DNA of 53,569 nucleotides from Pseudomonadota bacterium (GTDB lineage Bacteria; Myxococcota_A; Polyangia; Haliangiales; Haliangiaceae), in contig JAEYYV010000095.1 of assembly GCA_023428295.1 (NCBI GenBank), positions 1-53,569 on the forward strand. Reading direction: 5' to 3'. A model generated the notes under the pieces. The model saw only the letters and a list, made by a program, of their open reading frames with translations. It did not search any database and was not told the origin of the DNA. Both the position numbers and the translations under genes were made by a program. Positions within the stretch are counted from its first letter, which is position 1, and every line of letters starts with the position of its first letter. Shown in pieces: positions 34,549 through 46,237 of this stretch.

Positions 34549-35814
34549 ATGAGCTGGGCCGATCTCGACAAGGTCAGCGTCAAGCAGCGCGCCGATGGCA
34601 GCGCGTTGCTCGTGATCAGCGATAGCCGCACGTTCTCGCAGATCAGCGAGACGCGCCTCGTGTCGATCCTCGTCGTGATGTGCCGCGTCGCTCGTGCACG
34701 CGAAGCGCTCGAGCAGAAGTTCGCGACCAGAGGTGTCGTCACCGTCGTTACCGCGGGGGAGCCGCCGGGCTTCTTTCTCGAGGCCGTGTCGTCGGCCGGC
34801 GGCGTGGTGTTCGACGGCAAGCGCGAGCACGCGTTTCCCACGCCGATGTCCGCGACGATGCTCCTCGACTCGACGCTCTGCGATCTCGCGACCGCCGTCC
34901 GCCGCCGCGTGAACGTGCGCACGTTCCGCGACGCGCTCGAGGTGCGCGAGCACGAGCTGAAGCGCCGGCCCGTCGACAAAGCCAACCTCCCCGCGTGGTG
35001 GACCACCGTGTTCGAGCTGATCGCGCTCGCCGGCGAGCTGTTCCGGGCCGAAGAGCCGGGCAAGTGGGAGCTCGTCGGCTCCGCGCGTCCGCCGCTCGGC
35101 CTCCAGCAACCCAGGAAGCCGATGGTCTTTCCCGGCGAGCAAGCGCAAGCCATCGCCGCGGGCGGCGCGGCCTCGCTGCGCACCACCGTCGATCTCGCCA
35201 AGCCACGCGCGCCGAACGCGCCGCTCGAGACCAGCCTGCGCGCGATGCCATACCTCGTGCATCGCCGCGCGGTGGCGATGGACTCACTCACGTGGGAGCC
35301 GCTCGTCCCCGAGCACGCGGATCACGACGAGCTGCCCGTGATCGCGTACGTCGAGGATCAGACGAGCGAGCTGTTCTGGCCGCGAAACCAAGGCCCACCC
35401 ACGCGCGCGCTCCGCCAGCGCGCGATCGGCAACCTCGCGCGCACCGACTTCGCGATCGAGTCGATCGAGGTCGGCGACACGCGCGTGGCGCTCGTCGTCC
35501 ACGAGAGCTTCGGCAGCGAAGCGATCCTGCATCGGCCCACGATGCAGAAGCTCGAGGAGCTCCTCGGCGCCGACACGTTGGTCGTCGGAGTCCCCGAGCG
35601 CGGCCAGCTCCTCGCGACGGCGATCGCGGACGACGACGAGCTGCTGCCGTTCCTGCACCTCGTCGACAATCGCTTTCACGCGGCGCCCGAGCACGTGCGC
35701 ATCACGGGCGAGGCGATCGTGTACACCGCTGGCGCGCCGCTCGAGCGCCTGCAGTCGCTCGCGATGGACACGCGGCGCGCGCTGCGCCGCATGGGCATCG
35801 ACCCGGACGCCTGA
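34549..35814 (+). CDS. DUF1444/YtpQ-like protein, 421 aa
   Basis: The ATG lies 1 bp after the upstream stop. Residues 1-60 look like a small alpha/beta domain. The C-terminal half (about 240-421) has the style of the DUF1444/YtpQ family: PVIAYVEDQTSELFWP, LRQRAIGNLARTDFAIE, RVALVVHESFGSEAIL and LVVGVPERGQLLATAIADDD. The function of that family is unknown. There is no signal peptide, so it is presumably cytoplasmic although its neighbour is exported. The family call is from pattern memory. Confidence 0.65.
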   Translation: MSWADLDKVSVKQRADGSALLVISDSRTFSQISETRLVSILVVMCRVARAREALEQKFATRGVVTVVTAGEPPGFFLEAVSSAGGVVFDGKREHAFPTPMSATMLLDSTLCDLATAVRRRVNVRTFRDALEVREHELKRRPVDKANLPAWWTTVFELIALAGELFRAEEPGKWELVGSARPPLGLQQPRKPMVFPGEQAQAIAAGGAASLRTTVDLAKPRAPNAPLETSLRAMPYLVHRRAVAMDSLTWEPLVPEHADHDELPVIAYVEDQTSELFWPRNQGPPTRALRQRAIGNLARTDFAIESIEVGDTRVALVVHESFGSEAILHRPTMQKLEELLGADTLVVGVPERGQLLATAIADDDELLPFLHLVDNRFHAAPEHVRITGEAIVYTAGAPLERLQSLAMDTRRALRRMGIDPDA

Positions 35815-35898
35815 CGATCGCACGCAGCATCAGACGCGCGACGCGCGGGCCGAATGCGCATCGACCGTGCCGCCCGATCTGCTACATATCCGGCCGCC

Positions 35899-37886
<1,988 letters not shown>

Positions 37887-37890
<4 letters not shown>

Positions 37891-39497
37891 AATTGGGGTA
37901 CGCGGCGTTCGGCGCCGTCTTGTGTTCTGCGGGTGCGGCGCATGCGGGCGGGTTGTATTTGCCGGGCTCCGGCGCGGTCGCAACGGCGCGCGCGGGCGCG
38001 GCGGTCGCCTCCGTCGAGGGCGGTGAGTCGCTCGCGATGAACACCGCCGGCCTCGCGAAGTCGAGCGGCACGACGATCACGATCGGCGCCGCGATCATCG
38101 ACTACGCGATGACGTTCCAGCGCCGCGGAACGTACGACCAGATCGATGGCGTCGATCTCCCGTGGGAAGGCCAGCCGTATCCGCTCGTCGAGGACGACGC
38201 GAGGCCGCCGCTCGGTATCGGGTCGTTCCAGCCGATTCCCGTCATCGCGATCACCTCGGATCTCGGCGGTCGCATCCCGAACCTGACCCTCGGCTTCGGC
38301 ATCTACGCGCCGAACTCGTATCCGTTCCGCGAACTGTGCACGCGCAGCGGCGGCTCGTGCCGGAAGTACAACATCACCGACGATCCGTCGGTGGCGCCCG
38401 ACCCCGCGCGCTACGACGTCGTGAAGCGCCAGGCCGCGCTGTTCACGCCGACGATCGCCGCCGCGTATCGCATCACGCCGAAGCTCGATGTCGGCGCGCG
38501 CTTTGGTTGGGGCTTCGCGAACCTCGAGTCCACGATCCACTTGTGGGCCGCGCCCAACAACGTCGTCGAGGATCCGGGCGGCGATGGTCGCCTCACGGTG
38601 AAGGCCAAGGACAACTTCGTCCCCGCCTACGGGTTTGGCTTCGCGTTCCGCCCGACCTCGACGATCGAAGTCGGCGGCTCGTTCAACGGCTCGACGCACC
38701 TCGGCGCGAAGGGCACCGCGAACGCCGTCCTCGGGCCGCGCTCGGGCGGCAGCGGCGTGATGGTCGAGGTCATTCCTCGCCCCGACGAGTTCGCGCGATG
38801 CGCTCCCGGCGGCCGCGTCGGCGCGCTCAAGGCGTGCATCGATCTCGAGCTGCCGATGACCGCGTCGCTCGGCGCGCGCTACAAGTTCCTCGGCGCCGAC
38901 GACCGCGAGCGCGGCGACATCGAGCTCGACGTCGGCTGGGAAGACTGGGGCGGTGGAGCCACGTCGGACTACGAGGTCCGTATCGACTCCGAGATCCGCG
39001 TCGTCGGCACGGACGCGGGCGTGGAGATCAAGCCGAACATCGTGCGTCACGGCTACCAGGACGTGTTCAACGTTCGTCTCGGCGGCAGCTGGCGGTTCCC
39101 CGTCGGCGACAACACGCTCATCGCGCGCGCGGGCGCCGCGTACGACACTGCCGCTGCGAAGCCCGGTTGGTACCGCGCGGACGTCGACGGTGCTGCGCGT
39201 CTGACCACCACCGTCGGCGCGGGCTTCCGCGCGAGCCGCTTCCAGATCGACGCGGGCTTCGGCTACGTGTTCGAGGGCGCGTCGAACAACGAGGGCATGT
39301 GCAACCCGACCTCCACGATGGTCGACATGCGCGGTTGCAACATGGACGGCGTGGAGCGCCCGCTCGACGCTCGCGAAGGACCGGATCCGATCAACCCGAT
39401 CGTCACCCCCGAGCAGCAGCGCGAAGCGCCCACCACGCGCGGCGTGTTCGAGTCGCACTACATCATGTTCATGCTCGGCGCTTCGACCTGGTTCTGA
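37887..39497 (+). CDS. FadL/TodX-type outer-membrane porin, paralogue 1, 536 aa
   Basis: FadL-type channels import hydrophobic compounds such as long-chain fatty acids or aromatic hydrocarbons. A signal peptide ends at AHAGG. The hatch region YLPGSGAVATARAGAAVASV with NTAGLAKSSGTTITIGAAII is the family hallmark (Asn-Pro-Ala-Gly in FadL). The rest alternates amphipathic beta strands and ends in an aromatic residue (FMLGASTWF), the outer-membrane insertion signal. Two adjacent paralogues share the same ends and the YEG/EGAxN loops near the C-terminus. Confidence 0.92.
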
Positions 39498-39499
39498 GT

Positions 39500-39505
39500 T
39501 AACGT
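39500..39505 (+). promoter_or_regulatory. candidate -10 element (TAACGT) before FadL paralogue 2
   Basis: TAACGT-N7-ATG (39513), just after the stop of paralogue 1. The hexamer and the next three bases (TAACGTCGC) are identical to the element before mltG. Confidence 0.45.
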
Positions 39506-39512
39506 CGCAGCG

Positions 39513-41150
39513 ATGAAGCTGCGCGCTGCTCCGGTCATCGGTCTTTTCGGCGGCCTCGTGCTCGCACCGTCCGTGGCAGACGCGGGCGGCTTGTTTCTCC
39601 CCGGCAGCGGCGCCGTGTCCACCTCGCGCGCGGGTGCAGCGGTCGCGTCGGCGTCCGATGGCGAGGCGCTGTCGATCAATCCGGCGGGCCTCGCGAAGTC
39701 GAAGGGCACCACGATCACGCTGAGCGCGGCGATCATCAACTACGCGATGTCGTTCTCGCGTCGCGGCACGTACGACGCGATCGACACGGAAGCGCTGCCG
39801 TACGAGGGCCAGCCGTATCCGACGGTGCGCAACGACGCGAACCCGTCGCTCGGCATCGGCAAGTACCAACCGATTCCCGTGTTCGCCGTCGTCTCGGATC
39901 TCGGCGGCGCCGTGAAAGGGCTCACGGTCGCCGCGGGCGTGTACGCGCCGAACGCGTATCCGTTCCGCGATATGTGCACGGAGCTGTCGAGCGGTTGCCG
40001 CACGTACGTCTTCAACGGCGACTTCGACGTCGCGCCCGCGCCGCAGCGCTATGACATCATGAGCCAAGAGGCCGCGGTGTTCGTTCCGGCGATCGCCGCC
40101 GCATATCGCATCTCGCCGCAGCTCGATATCGGTGCGCGCGTCGGCTGGGGCATCGGCGAAGTGAAGTCCAAGGTCGCGTTGTGGGGCGGACTCGACAACT
40201 ACAACGAGTACGTGAAGCGCGACTCGGTGTTCGAGGTCGACGGCAAGGACACCTTCGTCCCGTCGTTCGGCGTCGGCGTGACGTTCCGTCCGTCGCCGCT
40301 CGTCGAGCTCGGTCTCAACTACAGCTCGCAGATGTCGCTGCTCGCGAAGGGCACGGCGGTCTCCGAGAACGGACCCGAAGCGCTGCTCATGAACAATCCG
40401 ATCGTCGTGCGTCCGTCGGATCCGAGCGCCGTGCGCTGTCAGTCCGGCGGCACGGCCGACGTGCAGCGCGCGTGCGTCGAGCTCTCGCTGCCGATGTCGG
40501 TCACGCTCGGTGGCCGCTACAAGTTCATCGGCAACGACGGGGCAGAGAAGGGCGACGTCGAGCTGAACGCGACGTGGGAGAACTGGAGCGCCGAGCGCGT
40601 GAACGATTACCGCGTCGTCGTCGATGGCGACGTGTACCTCGTCAACGCATCGGGCGACGAGAACTTCGTCGCGGCGCTGAAGGACAGCTACGTCCGACAC
40701 GGCTTCCAGGACACGTTCGGCGTGCGCCTCGGCGGCAGCTATCGCATTCCCGCGGGCAACGCCGAGCTGATCGTTCGCGCGGGCGTCGCGTACGACACGC
40801 GCGCCGCGAAGGAAGGCTGGCTGCGTGCGGACATCGACGGCGCCGCGCGCACGACGGGCACGCTCGGCCTCGGCTATCGCGCGAAGCGCTTCGAGATCAA
40901 CGCAGGCTTTGGCTACGTGTACGAGGGCACCAACGACAACCCCGGCACCTGCAACCCCGACACGAACGGGATGCCGCCCACGACGGGCTGTGGTCCGGGC
41001 GGTGTCGAGCAGGACGTCGAGGATCGCAGCGGTCCCGATCCGATCACACCGATCCTCGAGCCGCATCTCCAATCGGAGAGCCCCGTCAACCAGGGCACGT
41101 TCGACTCGAGCTACACGATGTTCCTGCTCGGGTTCTCGACCTGGTTTTAG
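39513..41150 (+). CDS. FadL/TodX-type outer-membrane porin, paralogue 2, 545 aa
   Basis: The domain layout is the same as paralogue 1: signal peptide to ADAGG, hatch FLPGSGAVSTSRAGAAVASA with INPAGLAKSKGTTITL, then beta strands ending FLLGFSTWF. Extracellular loops differ, for example the Cys-bearing MCTELSSGCRTYVF. It starts 15 bp after paralogue 1. Divergence in loops but not in hatch or strands suggests duplication followed by specialisation for different ligands. Confidence 0.92.
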   Translation: MKLRAAPVIGLFGGLVLAPSVADAGGLFLPGSGAVSTSRAGAAVASASDGEALSINPAGLAKSKGTTITLSAAIINYAMSFSRRGTYDAIDTEALPYEGQPYPTVRNDANPSLGIGKYQPIPVFAVVSDLGGAVKGLTVAAGVYAPNAYPFRDMCTELSSGCRTYVFNGDFDVAPAPQRYDIMSQEAAVFVPAIAAAYRISPQLDIGARVGWGIGEVKSKVALWGGLDNYNEYVKRDSVFEVDGKDTFVPSFGVGVTFRPSPLVELGLNYSSQMSLLAKGTAVSENGPEALLMNNPIVVRPSDPSAVRCQSGGTADVQRACVELSLPMSVTLGGRYKFIGNDGAEKGDVELNATWENWSAERVNDYRVVVDGDVYLVNASGDENFVAALKDSYVRHGFQDTFGVRLGGSYRIPAGNAELIVRAGVAYDTRAAKEGWLRADIDGAARTTGTLGLGYRAKRFEINAGFGYVYEGTNDNPGTCNPDTNGMPPTTGCGPGGVEQDVEDRSGPDPITPILEPHLQSESPVNQGTFDSSYTMFLLGFSTWF

Positions 41151-41188
41151 CCCCGCGGATCGCGATGTGAGGTAGGTTCGCGCTCACG

Positions 41189-42883
41189 ATGAAGCTCGGT
41201 GGGATCGCGATAGCCTCGTCTTTGCTCGTCTGTTTCGGCGCGGCCTCCGCGCACGCAGGCGGCTTGTTCTTGCCCGGCACCGGCGCGACGTCCACGTCAC
41301 GCGCGGGCGCTGCGGTCGCTTCCACCGACGACGGCGAAGCGCTCTCGATCAACCCCGCCGGACTCGCGAAGTCGACGGGCACCACGATCACGGTCTCGAT
41401 CGCCTTCATTCGCTACTTCATGGAGTTCACGCGTCGCGGCTCGTACGACGCGTCGTCGAACCCCGGATTCCAACCCACGTACACGGGCAATCGCTACGCC
41501 ACCGTCGAGAACGATCCCGAGCCGCCGCTCGGCATCGGCAAGTTCCAGCCGATTCCGGTCATCGCCGTGTCGAGCGATTTCGGCGGCCGCATTCCCAACC
41601 TGCGCGCCGCGATCGGTCTCTACGCGCCGAGCGGCTATCCGTTCCGCAACATGACGAACGGGTACAAGTTCCCGACCGCAGCGGATCCGGCGGATCTGAA
41701 CGCGCCGCCACCGCCCACGCGCTACGACACGATGCGAGCGGAGAGCCGCGCGCTCCTGCCATCCGTCGCCGCGAGCTATCGCATCCTGCCGGAGCTCGAT
41801 GTCGGCGCGCGCTTCACCGCCGGCAACTTGCAGAGCAAGCAGCAGCTCGTGGTGTGGGGCACGCCGAACAACGTCGAGGAGCGCGTCGTCGAAGACTCGC
41901 TGTTCGACGTGGAGATCAAGGACAGCTTCATCCCGGCGTTCGGCATCGGCGTCGCGTATCGCCCGATCCCGCAGCTCGAGATCGCCGCGAACTACTCGTC
42001 GGCGCTCGTCGTGAAGGCGAAGGGCGAAGCGTCGAGCCAGAAGGGACCCGACGTCGATCAATCGCGCGTCGTCGGTCCCGTGCCCGACAGCGACAGTCGC
42101 TGCGAGGTCGGCGGCACGTTCGAGAAGCAGAAGGCGTGCATCAACCTCCAGCTGCCGCAGACCGCCACCATCGGCGCGCGCTACATCTTCCCCGGCGCCA
42201 ACGATCAGATCGCCGGTGACATCGAGCTCGACGTCGCGTGGGAGAACTGGGGCAAGAAGTGCGAGCGTCAGGGCCCAGGCGATCCGGAGCCCGGCGCGTT
42301 CAAGGATCCCGAGTGCACGTCGCCCGGCGAGTTCCGCGTGCTCGTCGACGGCGGGCTCTACGTCAATAACCAGTACGATCCGACGCAGCCTCTTCGCCAG
42401 AGCATCAACAACTACAACCTGAAGGACGTGTTCTCGGTGCGCCTCGGCGGCAGCTATCACCTGCCGCTCGGCGACGCGGTCGATGCAAACCGCGTCGTCC
42501 TCCGCGGCGGCGTCGCGTACGACTCGCAGGCCGCCAACGATGGTTGGTTCCGCGCGGCGATGGACGGCGCGTCGCGCGTGACGATGACGCTCGGCGGCGC
42601 GTTCCAGACCAAGCGCTGGCGCCTCTCGGCCGGCGGCGGCTATGTCCACGAGGGCACCAACACCAACGAAGGCGCCAACGACGACGGCACCGACTGCAAC
42701 CCGACGCTCGCGACGCTCGCGTGCAACGGCTCGAACGCCTCGCGCCCGCTCGATCAGCGCAAGGGCCCCGATCCGTCGAACCCGCTGATCGATCCCGCGT
42801 TCCAAGCGGAGAACCCGTACAACCAGGGCAGCATCAAGAGCCACTACGTCTTGTTCATGCTCGGCTTCACCACGTGGTTCTGA
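41189..42883 (+). CDS. FadL/TodX-type outer-membrane porin, paralogue 3, 564 aa
   Basis: The third tandem copy has signal to AHAGG, hatch FLPGTGATSTSRAGAAVAST with INPAGLAKSTGTTITV, and a C-terminal strand ending FMLGFTTWF. It is the longest, with an extra loop around residues 355-395 containing two Cys (KKCERQGPGDPEP, DPECTSPGEF). TAGGTT lies 10 nt before the ATG; no Shine-Dalgarno is seen. It is the last of the array, followed by unrelated small genes. Confidence 0.92.
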   Translation: MKLGGIAIASSLLVCFGAASAHAGGLFLPGTGATSTSRAGAAVASTDDGEALSINPAGLAKSTGTTITVSIAFIRYFMEFTRRGSYDASSNPGFQPTYTGNRYATVENDPEPPLGIGKFQPIPVIAVSSDFGGRIPNLRAAIGLYAPSGYPFRNMTNGYKFPTAADPADLNAPPPPTRYDTMRAESRALLPSVAASYRILPELDVGARFTAGNLQSKQQLVVWGTPNNVEERVVEDSLFDVEIKDSFIPAFGIGVAYRPIPQLEIAANYSSALVVKAKGEASSQKGPDVDQSRVVGPVPDSDSRCEVGGTFEKQKACINLQLPQTATIGARYIFPGANDQIAGDIELDVAWENWGKKCERQGPGDPEPGAFKDPECTSPGEFRVLVDGGLYVNNQYDPTQPLRQSINNYNLKDVFSVRLGGSYHLPLGDAVDANRVVLRGGVAYDSQAANDGWFRAAMDGASRVTMTLGGAFQTKRWRLSAGGGYVHEGTNTNEGANDDGTDCNPTLATLACNGSNASRPLDQRKGPDPSNPLIDPAFQAENPYNQGSIKSHYVLFMLGFTTWF

Positions 42884-42907
42884 GCGCGTTCGTGCCATAG
42901 TGCCGGC

Positions 42908-43090
42908 ATGGCCATCCGATGCGGTAACTGTGGCGGCCACTTCACCGAGCACGAGATCCAATTTCGTCGACGGCCGCGCTATCCGTGGGCCCTGTCACCT
43001 GCGGGACAACGCGCGCTGATGGAGAACCAACAGCGCGGGTCGCAGCTCCCGCCGTGCCCCGAATGTGGGCAGCAGACGTTGCTCGGCTGA
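42908..43090 (+). CDS. small zinc-ribbon-like protein, 60 aa
   Basis: Two knuckles, IRCGNCGGHF near the N-terminus and PPCPECGQQTL near the C-terminus, make a four-Cys zinc ribbon with a basic helix between (RRRPRYPW). The protein may bind nucleic acid or simply be a structural ribbon; no family is certain. CATAGT lies 6 nt before the ATG, a near match to the leaderless pattern. Confidence 0.65.
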   Translation: MAIRCGNCGGHFTEHEIQFRRRPRYPWALSPAGQRALMENQQRGSQLPPCPECGQQTLLG

Positions 43091-43108
43091 CGTGTCATAA
43101 CCGTCCCT

Positions 43109-43369
43109 ATGAGCAAAGCGTTGGTCCCCACGCGTGGCGGCGGGAGTGGTGTTGCTCCGGCGATTTGTAGCGCGGTGATTCCCGGACTCGGTCAGCTCGT
43201 CAACGGCGAGGCCGACAAGGCGATCGGTGTGTTCGCGGTGTACGTGGTCGCGGGCGCGAGCCTGCTCGGCGCGATTCCGCTCGTCGGAACGGTGGCGGGC
43301 GTGGTGGCGGGAGCTACATGGCTCTACGGCGTGTTCGACGGCTACGTCACGGGCCGGAAGCGCGGGTAG
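43109..43369 (+). CDS. small two-helix membrane protein (TM2-like), 86 aa
   Basis: SAVIPGLGQLVNGEADKAIG followed by VFAVYVVAGASLLGAIPLVG and GVVAGATWLYGVFDGY matches small TM2-type proteins, in which a Pro-Gly-x-Gly-Gln-x-x-x-Gly loop sits between two membrane helices. The function of the family is unknown. CATAAC lies 7 nt before the ATG. The gene ends 7 bp before the hydrolase start, so the two probably share a transcript. Confidence 0.7.
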   Translation: MSKALVPTRGGGSGVAPAICSAVIPGLGQLVNGEADKAIGVFAVYVVAGASLLGAIPLVGTVAGVVAGATWLYGVFDGYVTGRKRG

Positions 43370-43376
43370 CTCGCGC

Positions 43377-44138
43377 GTGTCGCTGTTCGACTCGGCCGCG
43401 TTCAACGAGCGCTTGTTCTTCCCTCGCGGCGACGTGACCCCGCCGCCGGACGGCGCCGAGGACGACTTCATCGAGGTCGGCGGCGCGTCGCTGCACGTGC
43501 GCTACCACGGCATCTCGCCCGGCGGTGGCGAGCGGCGCACGCTGCTGCTGTTCCACGGGAACGGCGAGGTCGTCGGCGACTACGACGACGCGGCGGGGTT
43601 GTTCGCGGCCGCGGGCTTTGGCTTGGCCGTCGTCGACTATCGCGGGTACGGACAGAGCACGGGATCGCCGACGCTGCGCAGCGCGATCGAAGATGCGCAC
43701 GTCATCCTCGGCGCGGTGCACGCAGTCGCGGCGGCACCGCTCGTCGTGATGGGGCGATCGCTCGGCAGCTCGTGCGCCGCGGATCTCTACGGTCGCGACC
43801 TGCCGATCGTCGCGGGCGTGGTGATCGAGAGCGGGCTCGCGGATCTCGCGGGGCTCGTGCGCCGTCGTGGGCTCGAAGCTCCGGCCGCGTTCTCCGACGA
43901 GGAGCGCGCGCTGTTCGATCCGCTGCCCAAGCTCGCACGCGGAACGGGACCGCTGCTCGTGATGCACGGCGAGCGCGACACGATGATCGCACCGAGCGAA
44001 GCCCAGACCGCGTTCGCGGCCGCGGGGACCACGCAGAAGAAGCTCGTGATCGTGCCGGGCCGCGGACACAACGACGTCTCTCGCGCGCGCGTGTACTGGG
44101 ATGCGCTGGCCGCGTTCGGCGCGTCCTTGCCTCGATAG
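43377..44138 (+). CDS. alpha/beta hydrolase (ABHD13/FrsA-like), 253 aa
   Basis: The strand-nucleophile-helix order is clear: LLLFHGNGEVVGDYDDAA (oxyanion region), VVDYRGYGQSTGSPTL, the nucleophile Ser in VVMGRSLGSSCA, then LLVMHGERDTMIAPSEA with the acid and VPGRGHNDVSRARV with the His. The frame is open further upstream inside the TM2 gene, but homology-like sequence starts at the GTG at 43377 (VSLFDSAAF). There is no signal peptide. Substrate unknown. Confidence 0.85.
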   Translation: MSLFDSAAFNERLFFPRGDVTPPPDGAEDDFIEVGGASLHVRYHGISPGGGERRTLLLFHGNGEVVGDYDDAAGLFAAAGFGLAVVDYRGYGQSTGSPTLRSAIEDAHVILGAVHAVAAAPLVVMGRSLGSSCAADLYGRDLPIVAGVVIESGLADLAGLVRRRGLEAPAAFSDEERALFDPLPKLARGTGPLLVMHGERDTMIAPSEAQTAFAAAGTTQKKLVIVPGRGHNDVSRARVYWDALAAFGASLPR

Positions 44139-44169
44139 TCAGGTAACCGTCAGTCCTGACCGTTTGTGC

Positions 44170-44175
44170 TAAGGT
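44170..44175 (+). promoter_or_regulatory. candidate -10 element (TAAGGT) of a leaderless gene
   Basis: TAAGGT-N7-ATG (44183) before the MoxR gene; no Shine-Dalgarno. Confidence 0.5.
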
Positions 44176-44182
44176 CGGCTCG

Positions 44183-45010
<828 letters not shown>

Positions 45011-46237
45011 GTGCTGATCGACTTCCTCTTCGAGCTCCGCGCCAAGAAGGTGCCGGTGTCCACGCACGAGTGGATGGCGCTGATGGAGGCGATGGCGAAG
45101 GGGCTGCACGAGTCGTCGCTCGACGGCTTCTATCGTCTGGCGCGTACGATCTGCGTCAAGGACATCTCGCTCTACGACGCGTACGACGAGGCGTTCCTCG
45201 CGTACTTCAAGGATGTCCACGTCTCGTCGCTGCAGCTCACCGAGGAGCTGTTGCAGTGGCTCGGTGATCCCAAGGCGCTCGAGTCGCTCACCGACGAGCA
45301 GCGCGAGATGCTGAAGTCGCTCGACCTCGAGAAGCTGCGCGCGATGTTCGAGGAGCGCCTGAAGCAGCAGAAGGAGCGCCACGACGGCGGCAATCGCTGG
45401 GTCGGCACCGGTGGCACGTCGCCGTTCGGGACCAACGGCAAGAACCCCACGGGCATGCGCGTCGGTGGCGGCGGTGGTCGTAGCGCGATGGCCGTGGCGG
45501 GCGAGCGACAGTTCAAGGAGTATCGCCGCGACGTGGTGCTCGACGTTCGCCAGATCGATGTCGCGTTGCGCGGCTTGCGCCGTCTCGGTCGCGAAGGTGC
45601 GATCGAGGAGCTCGATCTCGAGGAGACGGTCGACAAGACGTGCAAGAACGCCGGCGAGATCGACATCGTGTTCCGCCCGCCGCGGCGCAATCGCGTGAAG
45701 GTCGTGCTGCTGATGGACGTGGGCGGCTCGATGGATCCGCACGCGGAGCTGATGTCGCGCCTGTTCACCGCTGCCTCGCGCGCGGGCCGCTTCGCCAAGT
45801 TCCGCAGCTACTACTTCCACAACTGCGTCTACAACTCGGTCTACGAGGACGCCGAGTTCCGTAAGCCCGTGCCGGTGGCCGACCTGCTCTCGAGCTCCGA
45901 TCGCGACGAGAAGCTCGTGCTCGTCGGCGACGCGCTCATGCATCCCGCCGAGCTCCTCGATCCGGGCGGCTCGATGTACCTCTACTCGCAAGCGCGCGCG
46001 TCGGGCCACGAGTGGCTGCGCCGTCTCGCCGCGCACTTCCGCAGCGCGACGTGGCTCAACCCGGAGCCCGAGCGGTTCTGGGCGGGCACGACGATCGAAG
46101 TGATCGCGAGCGTGTTCGCGATGTATCCGCTCACGCTCGACGGTCTCGCGCACGCCGTTCGCTATCTCACGCGAGGCGGCGAGAAGCCGCGGATCGGCAA
46201 TCCCGAGAAGTGGGCGAAGTCGATCGGCCTCGGCTGA
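45011..46237 (+). CDS. VWA domain protein (CoxE-like) paired with MoxR, 408 aa
   Basis: The first 130 residues form a helical domain found in CoxE-type partners of MoxR (FELRAKKVPVSTHEWMALME). A Gly-rich linker (VGTGGTSPFGTNGKNP, VGGGGGRS) leads to a VWA domain with the metal site VVLLMDVGGSMDPHAEL. The motif is DxGxS rather than DxSxS, which may alter metal binding. The GTG start directly follows the moxR stop. The stop abuts that of the convergent PilZ gene with no bases between. Confidence 0.9.
   Translation: MLIDFLFELRAKKVPVSTHEWMALMEAMAKGLHESSLDGFYRLARTICVKDISLYDAYDEAFLAYFKDVHVSSLQLTEELLQWLGDPKALESLTDEQREMLKSLDLEKLRAMFEERLKQQKERHDGGNRWVGTGGTSPFGTNGKNPTGMRVGGGGGRSAMAVAGERQFKEYRRDVVLDVRQIDVALRGLRRLGREGAIEELDLEETVDKTCKNAGEIDIVFRPPRRNRVKVVLLMDVGGSMDPHAELMSRLFTAASRAGRFAKFRSYYFHNCVYNSVYEDAEFRKPVPVADLLSSSDRDEKLVLVGDALMHPAELLDPGGSMYLYSQARASGHEWLRRLAAHFRSATWLNPEPERFWAGTTIEVIASVFAMYPLTLDGLAHAVRYLTRGGEKPRIGNPEKWAKSIGLG

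Noticed and set aside
31730..34552. 940-codon open frame on the plus strand
   Set aside because: It is antisense to the iron-binding protein, TPR and bamD genes, whose signal peptides and motifs are convincing; no domain is visible in this frame.
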